Shown: piece after piece, positions 36,901-48,600 of the stretch | How positions within the stretch are numbered: position 1 is the first letter of the stretch | How the letters are laid out: every line of letters begins with the position of its first letter | NCBI RefSeq assembly: GCF_964204645.1 | Contig: NC_134025.1 | Location: forward strand, 26,008,001 to 26,072,000 | DNA length: 64,000 bases | Origin: Tubulanus polymorphus | Taxonomy: Eukaryota; Nemertea; Palaeonemertea; Tubulaniformes; Tubulanidae | Direction: 5' to 3' | Translations under genes and position numbers: made by a program | Notes under the pieces: generated by a model | Seen by the model: only the letters and a program-made list of their open reading frames with translations | The model's database searches: none | Told to the model about the DNA's origin: nothing

Positions 36901-39496
36901 ATTATAGATTTGGACGAAACTTTAGTTCATAGTTCTTTTAAGGTATGTAAAACTATATGTGTGTGTGTTTGCGCGTTCTTTTCTTGTTGTAGTGCGATGA
37001 TAAATCTGTGAATATTACGAACCTATCATTGATTTCCCGTGAGAGTAGAGAATTAATAGATCACTCGTGCTTCGTTGCACATCTCTGTTCGAGAAAGTAA
37101 ATCGAGTAGCAACATCCTAGCATCGATTTCACGCTATAATGCCACTAACTATTCTGTAACGTCGCCTATTCATGTATTAAAGTCTCCCGCTTAACCTCTT
37201 CAAAAAGACTGCAATATCTCGGCTATGTGCAAATACGATTTTAGGGCCAACTGTATAAACTATCGACATCTGATACATGTAACTGTAATACATGTATATA
37301 TTCATAAGTATTTCGATTTTCATTATTGTTAAAGGTCCTGTTACTGTAAGAATGCGTTTCAGCACTTAATGAATGACCCTTTGTCTACTGTGAAGTCTTA
37401 ATTAACCTTTTACATATTCAAGGCATTGCATGGTTTTATCAGATGTCAGTCTCTCCGATGAGACGTACTCGATAGTCACATTAAATTCTAGTTTTTTCAA
37501 TTCTATGCAGCATCTTCATCAAAATGCGCCGAGGTCGATGTATTTCAATCTTCTTTGATTTGCTTGATGCTAAGGAAAATGAACCATAGTGTGTTCAAGC
37601 GTATTTGCAGCCCTAATTAATTTCTGCGACGTATTAATCTTGCGCTGGTGGTGACAAATTTTAATTACAACTTCAAACAGACGGGAGTGATCTAGTGTAG
37701 AGATTCTGTCAGCTTTACCTCTTCCTACAGGCCGTAAAACACAGACAGTTGATGATTTTAGCTGGCGCGCTATCTCCCAGTCAGACATGTCTACACGACC
37801 TTGGTTAAACGAATATGACTCATCCGATCCGAGTTTAATGCATATTAATGCTATTTGACGAAGATGTCGCTATTAATGCACAATTCAGATCTTGAGCGGG
37901 GGACCTAGTGTAAAGCCATTTCCCAATTTTAGTATTATATAGCTACGTGTATATGCAAAATACTGTGTTCATATATTTTTTCATGTCAAGTGCGTTTGCA
38001 TTTGAAGTGGTCGCATTTTTACCAATAACTCCTGACGTGCGGCTACGTATATATAAGCATAGTACTGGCATTTAACTTACTTCTGTCTAATTCCCTCTCT
38101 CAGAAATGGCCTTCGAAGTGTTTCGGTAATTTTCGAAATAGATTCTTTAAAAAATAAGCTATGAAGGCACTCTTCATTTCACCGAAGAGCAATTAATATT
38201 TTGAACCAATACCCGGGGAACCTTAAACCGCTCAAGGGTCTCTGTTTAATTTTCATAATTTCATTCACGACACTCTGATTTCAGCAGTAATTAAAAGTGT
38301 CTATGATTAATTGAATAGGCTCGGGGCGAACAATCCTGTAATTGTTGTTCTGTGATGGTTTTTGCCTTCGCTCAAGATTTTTTCTTTCTTAAACAAATTT
38401 TTTTTTTTTTGAAAATATTTGCAGGAAGTTCCTAATGCTGATTTTATAGTTCCAGTTGAAATAGATGGAACAGTTCATCAGGTGACTATTGATTGCTATG
38501 TTATTTTCATTTCTGTCTATTTATATCAGTAATGCTGGTTACTCATTCATAATATTCATTTCACAGGTTTATGTATTAAAGCGGCCTTTTGTAGATGAAT
38601 TTTTACAAAAAATGGGAGAGCTATACGAATGTGTATTATTTACTGCAAGTTTAGCGAAGGTAAGTTTTTTTTTGGCATTTTGATCTCGATCATAAATCGA
38701 GCGGCGTGTATTTGAGGCCCAAAAAAACGCTGTCATCAGCTGAACATAATTTGTCTTCTTGACGATGGAATTCGATGCTATATTCACTATCTAAGGAAGC
38801 ATCGGTTTTCATACCAAATTTGCGCATCATTTGTAAGCTGAGACTGAAGCTGCCACTGGGAACATTACGCATTTTATGGCCCAGACATATGTCTGTAAAT
38901 CGACAGGAGCAGCTGAAGGCGTGACTAGTGTGATTATTTTGTTTTTCAGTATGCAGATCCTGTGGCTGACCTGCTCGATAAATGGGGTGTCTTCCGGGCA
39001 CGATTATTCAGGGAATCCTGTGTCTATCACAGAGGAAATTATGTTAAGGTAACTGTAAAAAAAATTACGATTACTTACATCTCAAATCTTAGATAAGAAC
39101 CGCCGTATTTATATAGTGCTCATATGATACTTGTTACAGGACCTAAGTCAGTTGGGGAGAGAACTTTCACAAGTAGTGATAGTGGACAACTCGCCAGCCT
39201 CATACATCTTCCATCCAGATAATGCAGTATGTATATTTATGTTCAGTACAATATTTGTCTAATCGACTTTTTACCCGTATCTTATGAATGTTGCGCCGGT
39301 TGTCTGTCTCCGGTTGTTATCTTCCGATAAAAGTTTCTTTAAATGTTATTTGCAGGTACCTGTACAGTCATGGTTCGATGATATGTCAGATTCGGAACTG
39401 CTCGACCTGCTACCGTTCTTTGAATCGATAGCGAAAGAGGACAATATTTATACGATATTACGGAATGCCAACACTCACCACGGCCCACCTTCATAG
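30948..39496 (+). CDS. CTDSPL: small CTD phosphatase (CTDSP1/CTDSPL family)
   Basis: This is a HAD-fold phosphatase. Family members remove phosphate from Ser5 of the RNA polymerase II C-terminal domain and from SMADs, and silence neuronal genes with REST. Exons: 30948-31026, 36418-36539, 36841-36942, 38425-38481, 38567-38659, 38950-39048, 39140-39226 and 39356-39496, totalling 780 nt, or 259 aa (human paralogs 261-276). The start MDSTSIIT matches the family N-terminus. Exon 2 has the LFCCF cysteine motif, which is palmitoylated in relatives. Exon 3 holds the catalytic [10 protein letters not shown] (nucleophile Asp90, Asp92). The FCP1 domain continues through [28 protein letters not shown] and [13 protein letters not shown]. 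The end, [10 protein letters not shown], diverges from vertebrate paralogs. The first intron is 5.4 kb, far longer than the others. Confidence 0.95.
31027..36417 (+). other. long first intron of the CTDSP gene
   Basis: This 5.4-kb intron follows the first coding exon, so it may hold regulatory sequence or alternative first exons. It has several TAGGCCTA words (31.6-32.2 kb) and an (AT)n tract at about 33650-33663. In vertebrates CTDSP introns host miR-26. I looked for the miR-26 seed-plus sequence (TTCAAGTAAT) here and did not see it. No coding exon is recognisable. Confidence 0.6.
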
Positions 39497-39670
39497 TGCA
39501 CAAGAAAACCCAATGCAAATGACCTTCGAGGAAACGTGTGGCCAAAATTTTCTACGATTGTTTTATTTCGGGAGTTGTTGGGCGGGTGTTGTTATTGTTG
39601 TTATCGCCACCCCTCGCTGCTTCATTTCATCGCCGACTGTCTTTCAACAGAAAAACTCCTTGTCGTGAAA

Positions 39671-39698
39671 ATACGCGCGCGCGTGCACGCACGTGCGT
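39671..39698 (+). repeat. alternating purine-pyrimidine (CG/CA) tract
   Basis: Twenty-eight consecutive bases alternate purine and pyrimidine, mostly CG with some CA/TG steps, 175 bases after the CTDSP stop. Such tracts can adopt Z-DNA. It stands out because the surrounding sequence is A+T-rich and poor in CpG. Confidence 0.75.
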
Positions 39699-42600
39699 CG
39701 TGTACAAACTGAATCACATCCTGTCCAAAAAACATGTCGTCATCGAAACGTGGAGTAAAATATAAACGCGATGTTGAAAACGATGTATTTTGAACGGCGG
39801 AACGAAACCTGGTGTTTTTTGTGTGAACGTGAAAGTCTGAATTTGGCATGACTCTGGATATCTAAAAACGAAGCTGTTAAAAGCGGATGGACAAAATAAT
39901 TCTTGTGTGGTCTTGATAAGGCTAGGCTTACAGGAGGTTATGTGCTCCACGAGATAAGTTTCGGACAGCGGGTTTCTCCAGTATTAGAATGTAGGTTAGC
40001 ACGATGTCTCTCTTATTATTGCTATTTGAGAATGGGGTATTTGTTTTGGAAAATTTCATACTAACTCCTAGTGATTATCAGTTGGTTTATTTCTTTTGCC
40101 CCTGGATTGTTCAGAGTTTATTAAAATTAGTTAGTCAAGGCTGTACGAGACCTCAAATTTGAATTAACGTCAAGCAAACAAAGTAATGTATCCCTCCAAA
40201 GTGCAAATTTTGTATCTGGAGTTTCAACTATTATGAGAAAATATTTGAGAATTGCTCTCACTGACGGAATTTGTAGAAAAAAAATATTTTTGTTTGAGCT
40301 CACAAAAAAACTAGTCCAAAACATATTACGCTAACCAGACGCAGCGTATTGGAATTTCCGACTCATTGTATAGTTTATCAAAACCTAAGAATTTTGATTT
40401 GTTTTGTTTTCTGTTAGTTCTTTAAATGATTATTACGCTATTATGCACTGGTCGATTCAAAAAAGAATAATTTTAAAAGAAAAAGAAAATATATAGTATA
40501 CAAATGTACCGGACGAAAAAAAAAGTCTGCTGTTCGATAGTTTTGTACATAGCTGTAAAGACGAAAGAGCCAATGTATTGAATATTATATATAGTTTGTA
40601 CAGGTAAATTACATAATTTCATACAAGGATGCTGTTCTGTGCATCTTCGTTGAGCAACAGATTTATACATACTGAAAAACGAATATCTTTGTATGTCATA
40701 ATCTAAAGAAGAATATATATATATTGAGAGAGGTGAATATAGTAGATTATGAAGGCTGTCTTGAATAAGCCATCGAAAATTTAATTTATAGTGATAGATA
40801 CAGTGTGTGCTATTTATTAACAAGCATGTTGATATTAGACTTGTTCTTTACCACATGGCTAATTCGCATGCTTGCATGTCTAACAAATTGACTTCTCTTG
40901 TCCTGATTGTTTTAACCGTAGAATTAATTGTACCCATCCACTGGATCTGCTTAGGCCTTTGAAATGAAAGTTGTTAATATCCTTGTGGCTTCGTGAACTA
41001 TGTAATCTGGAATGCTCGTCATTTTGTCAGTCATCTTGAGAAATTTAATGAGCTATCTATAGAATATATACCGTGTGATTTGAACCATTCTTTGATTGAA
41101 ATTCTGATAGAAATTCATCTCCTATGGAGGTTTAATAATACAATTGGTGAATAATACATTCGAAAAACCATTATCAATGATTACAGTTATTCTTTTGATT
41201 TTCATAAAATTACATTTTGCGAAAAAAATTATGTTCATGATGATAGTTATTGTTCTTGCTCAATTTTGCTTTTATGTGGTCAATATACTTTATGTATAAT
41301 TGTCCATGTAGACTTTGCATTCGGTAACACAAAAGGTTCATTCGGACCATTCGTTTAAATGGTTACCTCTTAAACCCTTGATTAGCTGGGGTCATTTGTT
41401 CATCCATATCAAGTCGACTGAGAAGTGAACCATTTTTATTGTACTGTAAAATTGCATGGTTATTTATTGTTTGAGTTGATCTGTCAGAACTTGTTGTTAC
41501 CTCTGATATGAAATGATCACATAATCAGTGCGTTACAGATAAAACAATGAATGTTCAGGCATATCACGTCGCCAACACGTGCGTGAAATTGGACTCCGTC
41601 TGAAATGTCTGTTATCTCGAATTTGAAATTGAAAACTTGTTTACTCAGAAAACTGACTGAAATTCGACTTATTCGTGAACGTTGTTCTCATCGGAAGATT
41701 AGACACGTCAAAATGTTGGTCAGGAGCTATTTGGATGTTGGTTGCAGAGTTGAAGAAAACGCTATGTTCATGTGTTTGTGTATTTCACATGATAGCGAAG
41801 GCTTTATGACTTCGCACATGTCACCTCAAGTATGGAATCAATATTTGAAGTACAGTCCTACTATTGACAGTGGACACCAGTTAAAGGGGTGGAATACGAC
41901 TTGCAGTGCCCTCTGATTATAAATTATCCAACAATATTGAATATTGAACCGTTCAATAGTTGCGTATTATGCTTTGCAAATTTCTCATTTCGAACTATTG
42001 TTGCAGACCCATTATTGTGAACGTCAGGGTCGTTGCTATTTAATGTGATTACACTGAAGCTAAATCTTCATGAAATATGAATATAATGGTGCTTAAAATA
42101 AGAATAAGAGTTTGAAAGTATCATTGTTATTTTCTTTCCTATATAGAGTTACTATGCAACATCTTTAGCTGGCACTGTTTTATGTTGATATCGCACTGGT
42201 TAATGATGTCACCATTTTTAGCGCGGCAATAATTGATTTCATTTTCTCCTAGAAATTCTCGTCATCAAATTGAAAGTCAATTACGGTATGCACACTTCTG
42301 CACCAAATCTCAAAGTTTTTCTCTGAAGAATTTCACATCAGATCCTCGAATGTTAGGCATCTTGACATACTTTTCCTTTGATACTAAAAATACTATTCGA
42401 ATGAGTATAAATGATGTGTTCATTTACTATTCTCCAGTGACATATGTGGAAAAAAGCTAAAAATTGTTTTAAAAAACCTATTAAAAGTCAAAACATTATT
42501 CGAACTACTGCCAAATTAGCTGTACAAGATGTATAAGTCTATTTTATGACACCATAATCTAGATGTAAATGGCTTATGTATTCCTCATTTAACCAAAGTT

Positions 42601-42903
42601 GAAGAAAGTCTTGTTATTTCCTGTGAAGTGATTCGTATTTGCTGTATAGTGTCATGTATTAAATGGATTTTGTTGTATGTGCTCAAAGACAGACTTTAAG
42701 CCTCTCGTATGTCACTGACCTCAACATCACAAGTTCAACACCTTTGGCTCCTTACCCTATCACTTTTGTTGTGCCACCCCAATCCAACTCCCTTTAATTG
42801 AGCAATTCTGAATTACAGGATTTGTTTTTTCGTTGATGTGATGTTAATATGTATGGTGCTCATTTTAATGAGGCTTTGTTTATTGTTTTTAAGTGAATAT
42901 TTG

Positions 42904-42909
42904 AATAAA
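42904..42909 (+). terminator. candidate poly(A) signal of CTDSP
   Basis: AATAAA within AATAAAAAG, followed by T- and GT-rich sequence, would end a 3' UTR of about 3.4 kb. Other AATAAA words at about 43149 and 43803 are alternatives. Confidence 0.35.
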
Positions 42910-44328
42910 AAGAAAGCTGTTTTGTGGCTTTATGAACACTGCGCAGGTGTTTTTCAAAGAAACTGCCCAAACAGATCGAAACCGCATACATTTTGACCTG
43001 CATGTTTTTTTCACCAGGTCAGCACTTCAGCTTTTCTTAGCATGTGTTTGTCATGAAATAAGTACTGAAAGTAACTGAAGATTCTTATTCATCTGAATTC
43101 TGGAACTAAATGTTTGTCAGTTTTTCTCATTTTGAGTTTTTGACTATGAATAAACAACCATGGATTATGAATTTATCGCTCAACCCGGGTTTGAAGTGCA
43201 ATTGCCTGTAACATGATGTCAGTTCTGATCTTTAATGTATATCTATGTAACTTCAATCTTGCTAATCTTTTGTCATTCTTTGTGCAAAATTAGGCCTCAC
43301 TAAGGTCACAAATGTACAGTTGTGTACAACAACTACATTGCGGATACAAAATAGATATGTGTGCTGATCCAAAATCGTGAATTATATTTATTTGAGGCCA
43401 CAAAAATACTTGCAATAATAAATGAAAGTTAAGACACCTATATAATATATATAAATCTCTATGTATAATCAAGAAGAACTAGGTATACGTGAACAAATTA
43501 TCATTGCATATTGATGGAAATTGTAATAATGAAGTCTCTTGTGAATCTTATAATTCAGATGTGTGGATGGTCGCAATTATTTTGATAAATTCTAAACTAG
43601 TCCATTGATAAGATTGTAGTAATTTTTGTGTCAAAGTAAATCACTGTACATTATGGATCACTATTTTTGCTACAAAACCAAAATGTTTCAAAACCCATTT
43701 CTATACATAGATAATTCTGTCAGTCTGTTAAACATAGAGATAAGAAAAAATAATAATTTTCTATATTCATAAAGCCTATAAATATGTATGATACTAACAT
43801 GTAAATAAAAATACAAGTATTGAAATTCATGAATGTCTTTTATTTTTTTGTCTCGCTTATGCTTTCACAGATTTTCGATTTACAGTTCAATACCGCCAAC
43901 TCCCGTGTGCTATAGTTACTCTGGAGCAGTACCTTGATAAGCAATCTATAACAGGGAAGACCTTGGCTTCACATACTTAACAGGCCATCAACTTAATCTT
44001 GATTTTAAAGCGCAGGCTTATGATGCAGGTGTCCTTTAGGTATTCATCTACAGCCCGACACACCACCCCGTTCAATACTTATATCATCATTCTTCCAATT
44101 CTTGATTCTCAAGGCTTCTCAAGGCTTTGCCTTTGTGTTCTGGTCCTCAGAATCGAAGTAACAGCTGGACAACAAACAGCAGAAATTGGTCATTGTAATG
44201 CAACACTTTAATGTCTTAAGGTCTTGGGACCACACTGGTTCAACACTTACTTCACTGTTACTGATTAGCGGGTACGTAGCTGTTAGATGTTAGATACCAG
44301 TACTGTTAACTAGGGAAGCGATGAAGGA

Positions 44329-44579
44329 CCTCGAGTTGTCGTGTTCCGAGTCGTCATATTTAGGTCGATGAAAATCGGTCGAAACTGACTTGAAACTCGG
44401 TCGTATTTCTGGCATCCTCATCTTACATTTTGACGTGTTGTCAAATGACAACTTGTCACGTGGAAAATGGGTGACAAGGTGTAAAAATGTCACGATATGT
44501 CAACATGTTCATGTCGACTTGACGCAATATATTGATATAAATATGACGACTTGTTGCATTGGGATGCAACAACTGGAGG
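44329..44579. mobile_element. probable MITE with terminal inverted repeats
   Basis: The two ends form an imperfect inverted repeat of about 45 bases. The left end begins CCTCGAGTTGT and contains AGTCGTCATATTTA. The right end, read in reverse complement, begins CCTCCAGTTGT and contains the same AGTCGTCATATTTA. Near the right end, 44551-44572 is a perfect 9-bp hairpin with a 4-base loop. Inside, around 44425-44467, is another imperfect palindrome built on TTGTCAAATGACAA. At about 250 bases with no coding capacity, it fits a non-autonomous DNA transposon. Confidence 0.55.
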
Positions 44580-45687
44580 CCCCTTATCACTTCCGTAGTA
44601 AACAGTCAAGCAGAGATTTGCATATCTTTTACAGTAATTCAATTTCTTATCAAAGAGTATATAGTCTATGGTTTTATGTACCAGCAAGCATCTGTCAGAT
44701 TGACAACAAGTCAATGCCCCTTGATTATACAAATGAAAAAAAACTTGCAAGTTTTCTATAACAAGAAAAAATCTTTTTATTAGAAGTCAGGTGGAAAATA
44801 TGAATATCCTTCTATCAAAATTATGTAACAACCATATTCACAATTCAATTACAGCAGTTATTATAAAACCATGGACTCAAACAAATTTACAACAGATCAA
44901 AAGAAACTTCACATCAACACATTCATTTCTTATTACCAGTACATATTAATCAGTATAGAATTCATGAATTACATATCCTTTTGTTAAACCAATCTTATCA
45001 AAAATCAATTTTGATTAGAAAAGCATAATTACATAATTATAACTCATAACTTATTCATAATTCAGGTACCAGGGTAATGTATTTTCTTGGAGTAGTAGAT
45101 ATGACATTATGCTGGCTTAAAATTACTCACATTTGCCTTAGATAAGAAAGCTGGTAATGAATCATCACATACCGGTACACGATGATGGGTAACAATAAAA
45201 ATCAATTTATCATAATAAAAATAAACTAAATCTAACAAACAGCCCAAATCTACTGGCATTCAGCATATTGTGGATATAAGAAAGCTGACTATGAGTCAAT
45301 CTCTTACATGATTATGCAGAAAAGTGAAGTCAATACATGTATATCCTGTTATGAAACTATATTTAATACTTTTTTGTATTTGATATGTATATATACCAGT
45401 AATGAACAGGACCTGGAATATTCAGCAATAAATGCACATACAGTTGCTAAAAGAGCTCAAATTTTTGGAAGGACTATTTAAGGAACCACTTAAAAACAAT
45501 TGAATGAATCATTTAAAAACTCTCACCAAAATGTTAAAAAAAATATCTTTCACAACGACAATGTTTCAGCAGTTGACACCACTTGGAATTAGTACAAGAG
45601 CCTTTATCCTAGTTCAAGGGACAATCCTCTGATCGAGTACATATGACACATCAACTCCGCACAGTTCAGATCCACAGCAGCACAGAT

Positions 45688-48600
45688 TCATTTCATCATA
45701 TTATATGACCAGTGTTTTTTTGAATTTTTAGATGAACTTCTGGACACAGAAGGCTTACGAATACCAGCTGAAATAGAAATGATAGATTTATCACATATCT
45801 AATTAACAATTAAATAGCAATGATAGATTTATCACATATCTAATTAACAATTAAATAGGTTGTAGTTTAAGAATGAATTTGTATCAATATCAACTCAGGA
45901 GCGAAATCCACAGTTTTGGTCTAAATTGTGTGTATAGGGGAGACTGATTGTGACTACAGAGTCAAGTTTAAGACATGATTGGAACCAACTCCTGAGAAGT
46001 TGGTGTGAATGTTTAATGTACCGGTACCTTTATTACTTTCATCGCTTGATCCTACAATATCACCATTACTACTACTACTGCTAGTATTACTATTACGGTC
46101 ACTACTGCTAGGAACTATTTGTGACTTTGAATGACCTTGTCTAGCAACAACAGGGTGATACTGATCGACTGCAAAATTATAGGATAATGCTGAAAAAGAG
46201 AAGTAAAAAATTGGCCAATTTATAATGAAAATGAGTTTTTGAACATAAACCTAATGGGGGGGAGGGGGTGGCACGATCAAGCTTACCGGCTGGAGATGGA
46301 ACATATTTTGACCAAGTCGGTCGCGTTGGACGGTTATTTGTAGGAGTCCATCCACCTGGCTTAATTTTTTCACCTTCAAGAGGAAGAAAACAATGATTTA
46401 ATGTAGCAACTTAATATTCATAAACTCTCATGCCAAGTAAAAGTAGAACAAGCCATAGGCGACAACGGTTCTCGGGCTCAGACTCGAACTCTGAAATCAT
46501 CACGTGTTAGTTCCCATTGCATTTTGGAAATTTTGTATCTAGGGCCAATAGCTAAATTTTGTTAAGATAATTTTTTGAATTTCAATCCTAGTGCCAATGG
46601 GGCACTGGGCCCATTCTTTAGCTCTCTGCACAATTAGACCCCATAATGACATTGTACCAAAGTTTCATCAAGTTCAAACCGCTGAAAGACAGACACACAC
46701 ACACATTCAAACAGACAGTACAAGGATAAGGGTCTCACGGAAGCCCAAGAACCAATCAGAACTTACTGTATATTTCTTTAACAATCGTTTTTTGTTTCAG
46801 GGATACACTTTCAGGATCCCATGTATGTACAACATGTTTTCTATTTGGCGTTATAGTTTTCAACAAGCGTTTTCTGAAAAGATGAACAAAATATTCTATA
46901 CCAGGTAATTATGATCTTTATAACATGACAATCAATTATCAGTACCGGATAATATGTTATTCCAAATACCTGCAGTATTTTCTCCAGGCGAGTTGAATTG
47001 TTAGAGCAGCTATCTGTCGAATCCACTCCTCTTCTCCGGCTTCTAAACGCTTATTTCTTATCGCATCCTGGGCAGTTTTCAGAACTCCCTTTTTGATGTA
47101 CAAATAACTGGAACAAAAGAAGTAAATAAACAAACTGAAATTATTCAATTTTAAAAAGCAAGATGGCTTTTCTTCCAACACGCACTGTCTAAATCCACGC
47201 TGAATAGTCGAAGCAGCTTTTTGCTTCAGTCTAAATTCATCTTGTCGGCTTCGTTCGGCATCAACCACTTTTTTCCGGTTTTGTTGCTTGCGTAGAATTC
47301 TTTCTTCTTCCGTTAGAATGATCTCATTACGTTTACGCCTTCGCCGAGTGGTAGCCGGCTGTTCATCTAAAAGAGCTTCTGCTGCGATGATTTCCTCGAT
47401 TCGTCGGTTTTCTATTTCTTGTAAGTTTTTAATATTCTGACGACGTTTGTATTCATCATCAGCTTTTTTCCTTAGAAAAAAAAGAATTTGAAGTAGCCCT
47501 GTTAAAACTAATTGAATAACCTAAGCATTTTTCGATCTACTGATAATACTGACTTAGCTGCATCTTTTCGAAGTTGTTCATGTTTCATCAGCAATTGCTT
47601 TCTCTCGAGGAAAGTTTTACGAACTCTGTAGCCGCGGAAATACGACTGAACTTTAGCCGCTGCGATTTCCTGAATTCCGCTGATTGACAAAGATCCCTGT
47701 TCAATGAGAAACTGCGCAACAGCGTGATGTTCACCCATCAGTGCATAATCCAAAGGGGTATATCTAAAAGGTATACATAACATAATAATCAATTTCATGG
47801 TAACTAAGAGAGAATTTCACCCTTAGCAATAGCATTAATTACTTTTTTCTAATACAATTGATAATCTGCATATTTGTTGGTAATTTCATTCATCTTTGCC
47901 GAATATGGCCTTCAGAGAACCTAAATATGAATTGCACTTAAAACGTTATTACCTGTCCTCTGTAAATTCCATACGGTTTGAAAACGCATTATATTCGAGC
48001 AGTAGTTTTACTGCGTCGAGATGTCCTTTACTGCAAGCCCAATGTAAGGCACTCATTCCCTGAAAGATTTAAGTAATGCTCATTCAAACATCACGTTAGA
48101 TGAATGAAGATTTATCAAAGAGTAAGTCGCTAATGTGCTACAGTGTCGTTTATAGACATACCTCATTATCTTGCGTGTTAGGATCAGCTTTGTTCTCTAT
48201 GAGCACAGACATACAATTTACACAACCACCATATGAAGCACAGTGTAATGGCACCCGACTACAAATAAAATGACCAGATTTGAAAACTGAAAATTGCCAT
48301 TAGAGTAAAATCATAGGCGAAAACTGTTTGATTATGCTAACTATCTAAACAAATCTCCCTGACATTCGTTGATTTTTAGCTTTTTTACAAAATTCCCTGA
48401 CGATTCCCCGACTTTTTTGAATTTAAGAAAATTCACCAATTTTTCGTTGATTTCCAGATATGTGGCCACCCTGTGTACTGTAGGCTACATACCCCGATAG
48501 GTCTCTGAAGTTGGGATCAACGCCGTACTTGATAAGCATTTGACAGATATACGCATGACCGCCGAGAGCAGCCCAATGAAGTGGAGATCGACCGTCATTA

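Larger units (their letters stand above)
39497..45687. other. CTDSP 3' UTR and convergent spacer to inversin
   Basis: This 6.2-kb A+T-rich stretch lies between convergent genes. Its left part is probably a long CTDSP 3' UTR, with a strong candidate poly(A) signal at 42904-42909. Its right end is the inversin 3' UTR, with a minus-strand AATAAA at about 44776-44781. Short open frames such as 41605-41916 resemble nothing I know. The Z-DNA-type tract and the inverted-repeat element are listed separately. Confidence 0.45.

Noticed and set aside
41605-41916. 103-codon open frame after CTDSP
   Set aside because: No recognisable domain, and it lies within the likely CTDSP 3' UTR. Probably a chance frame.
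46243-46275. G-rich run in an inversin intron as a G-quadruplex
   Set aside because: Only two long G runs and a final GG are present, so a four-tract quadruplex is marginal.
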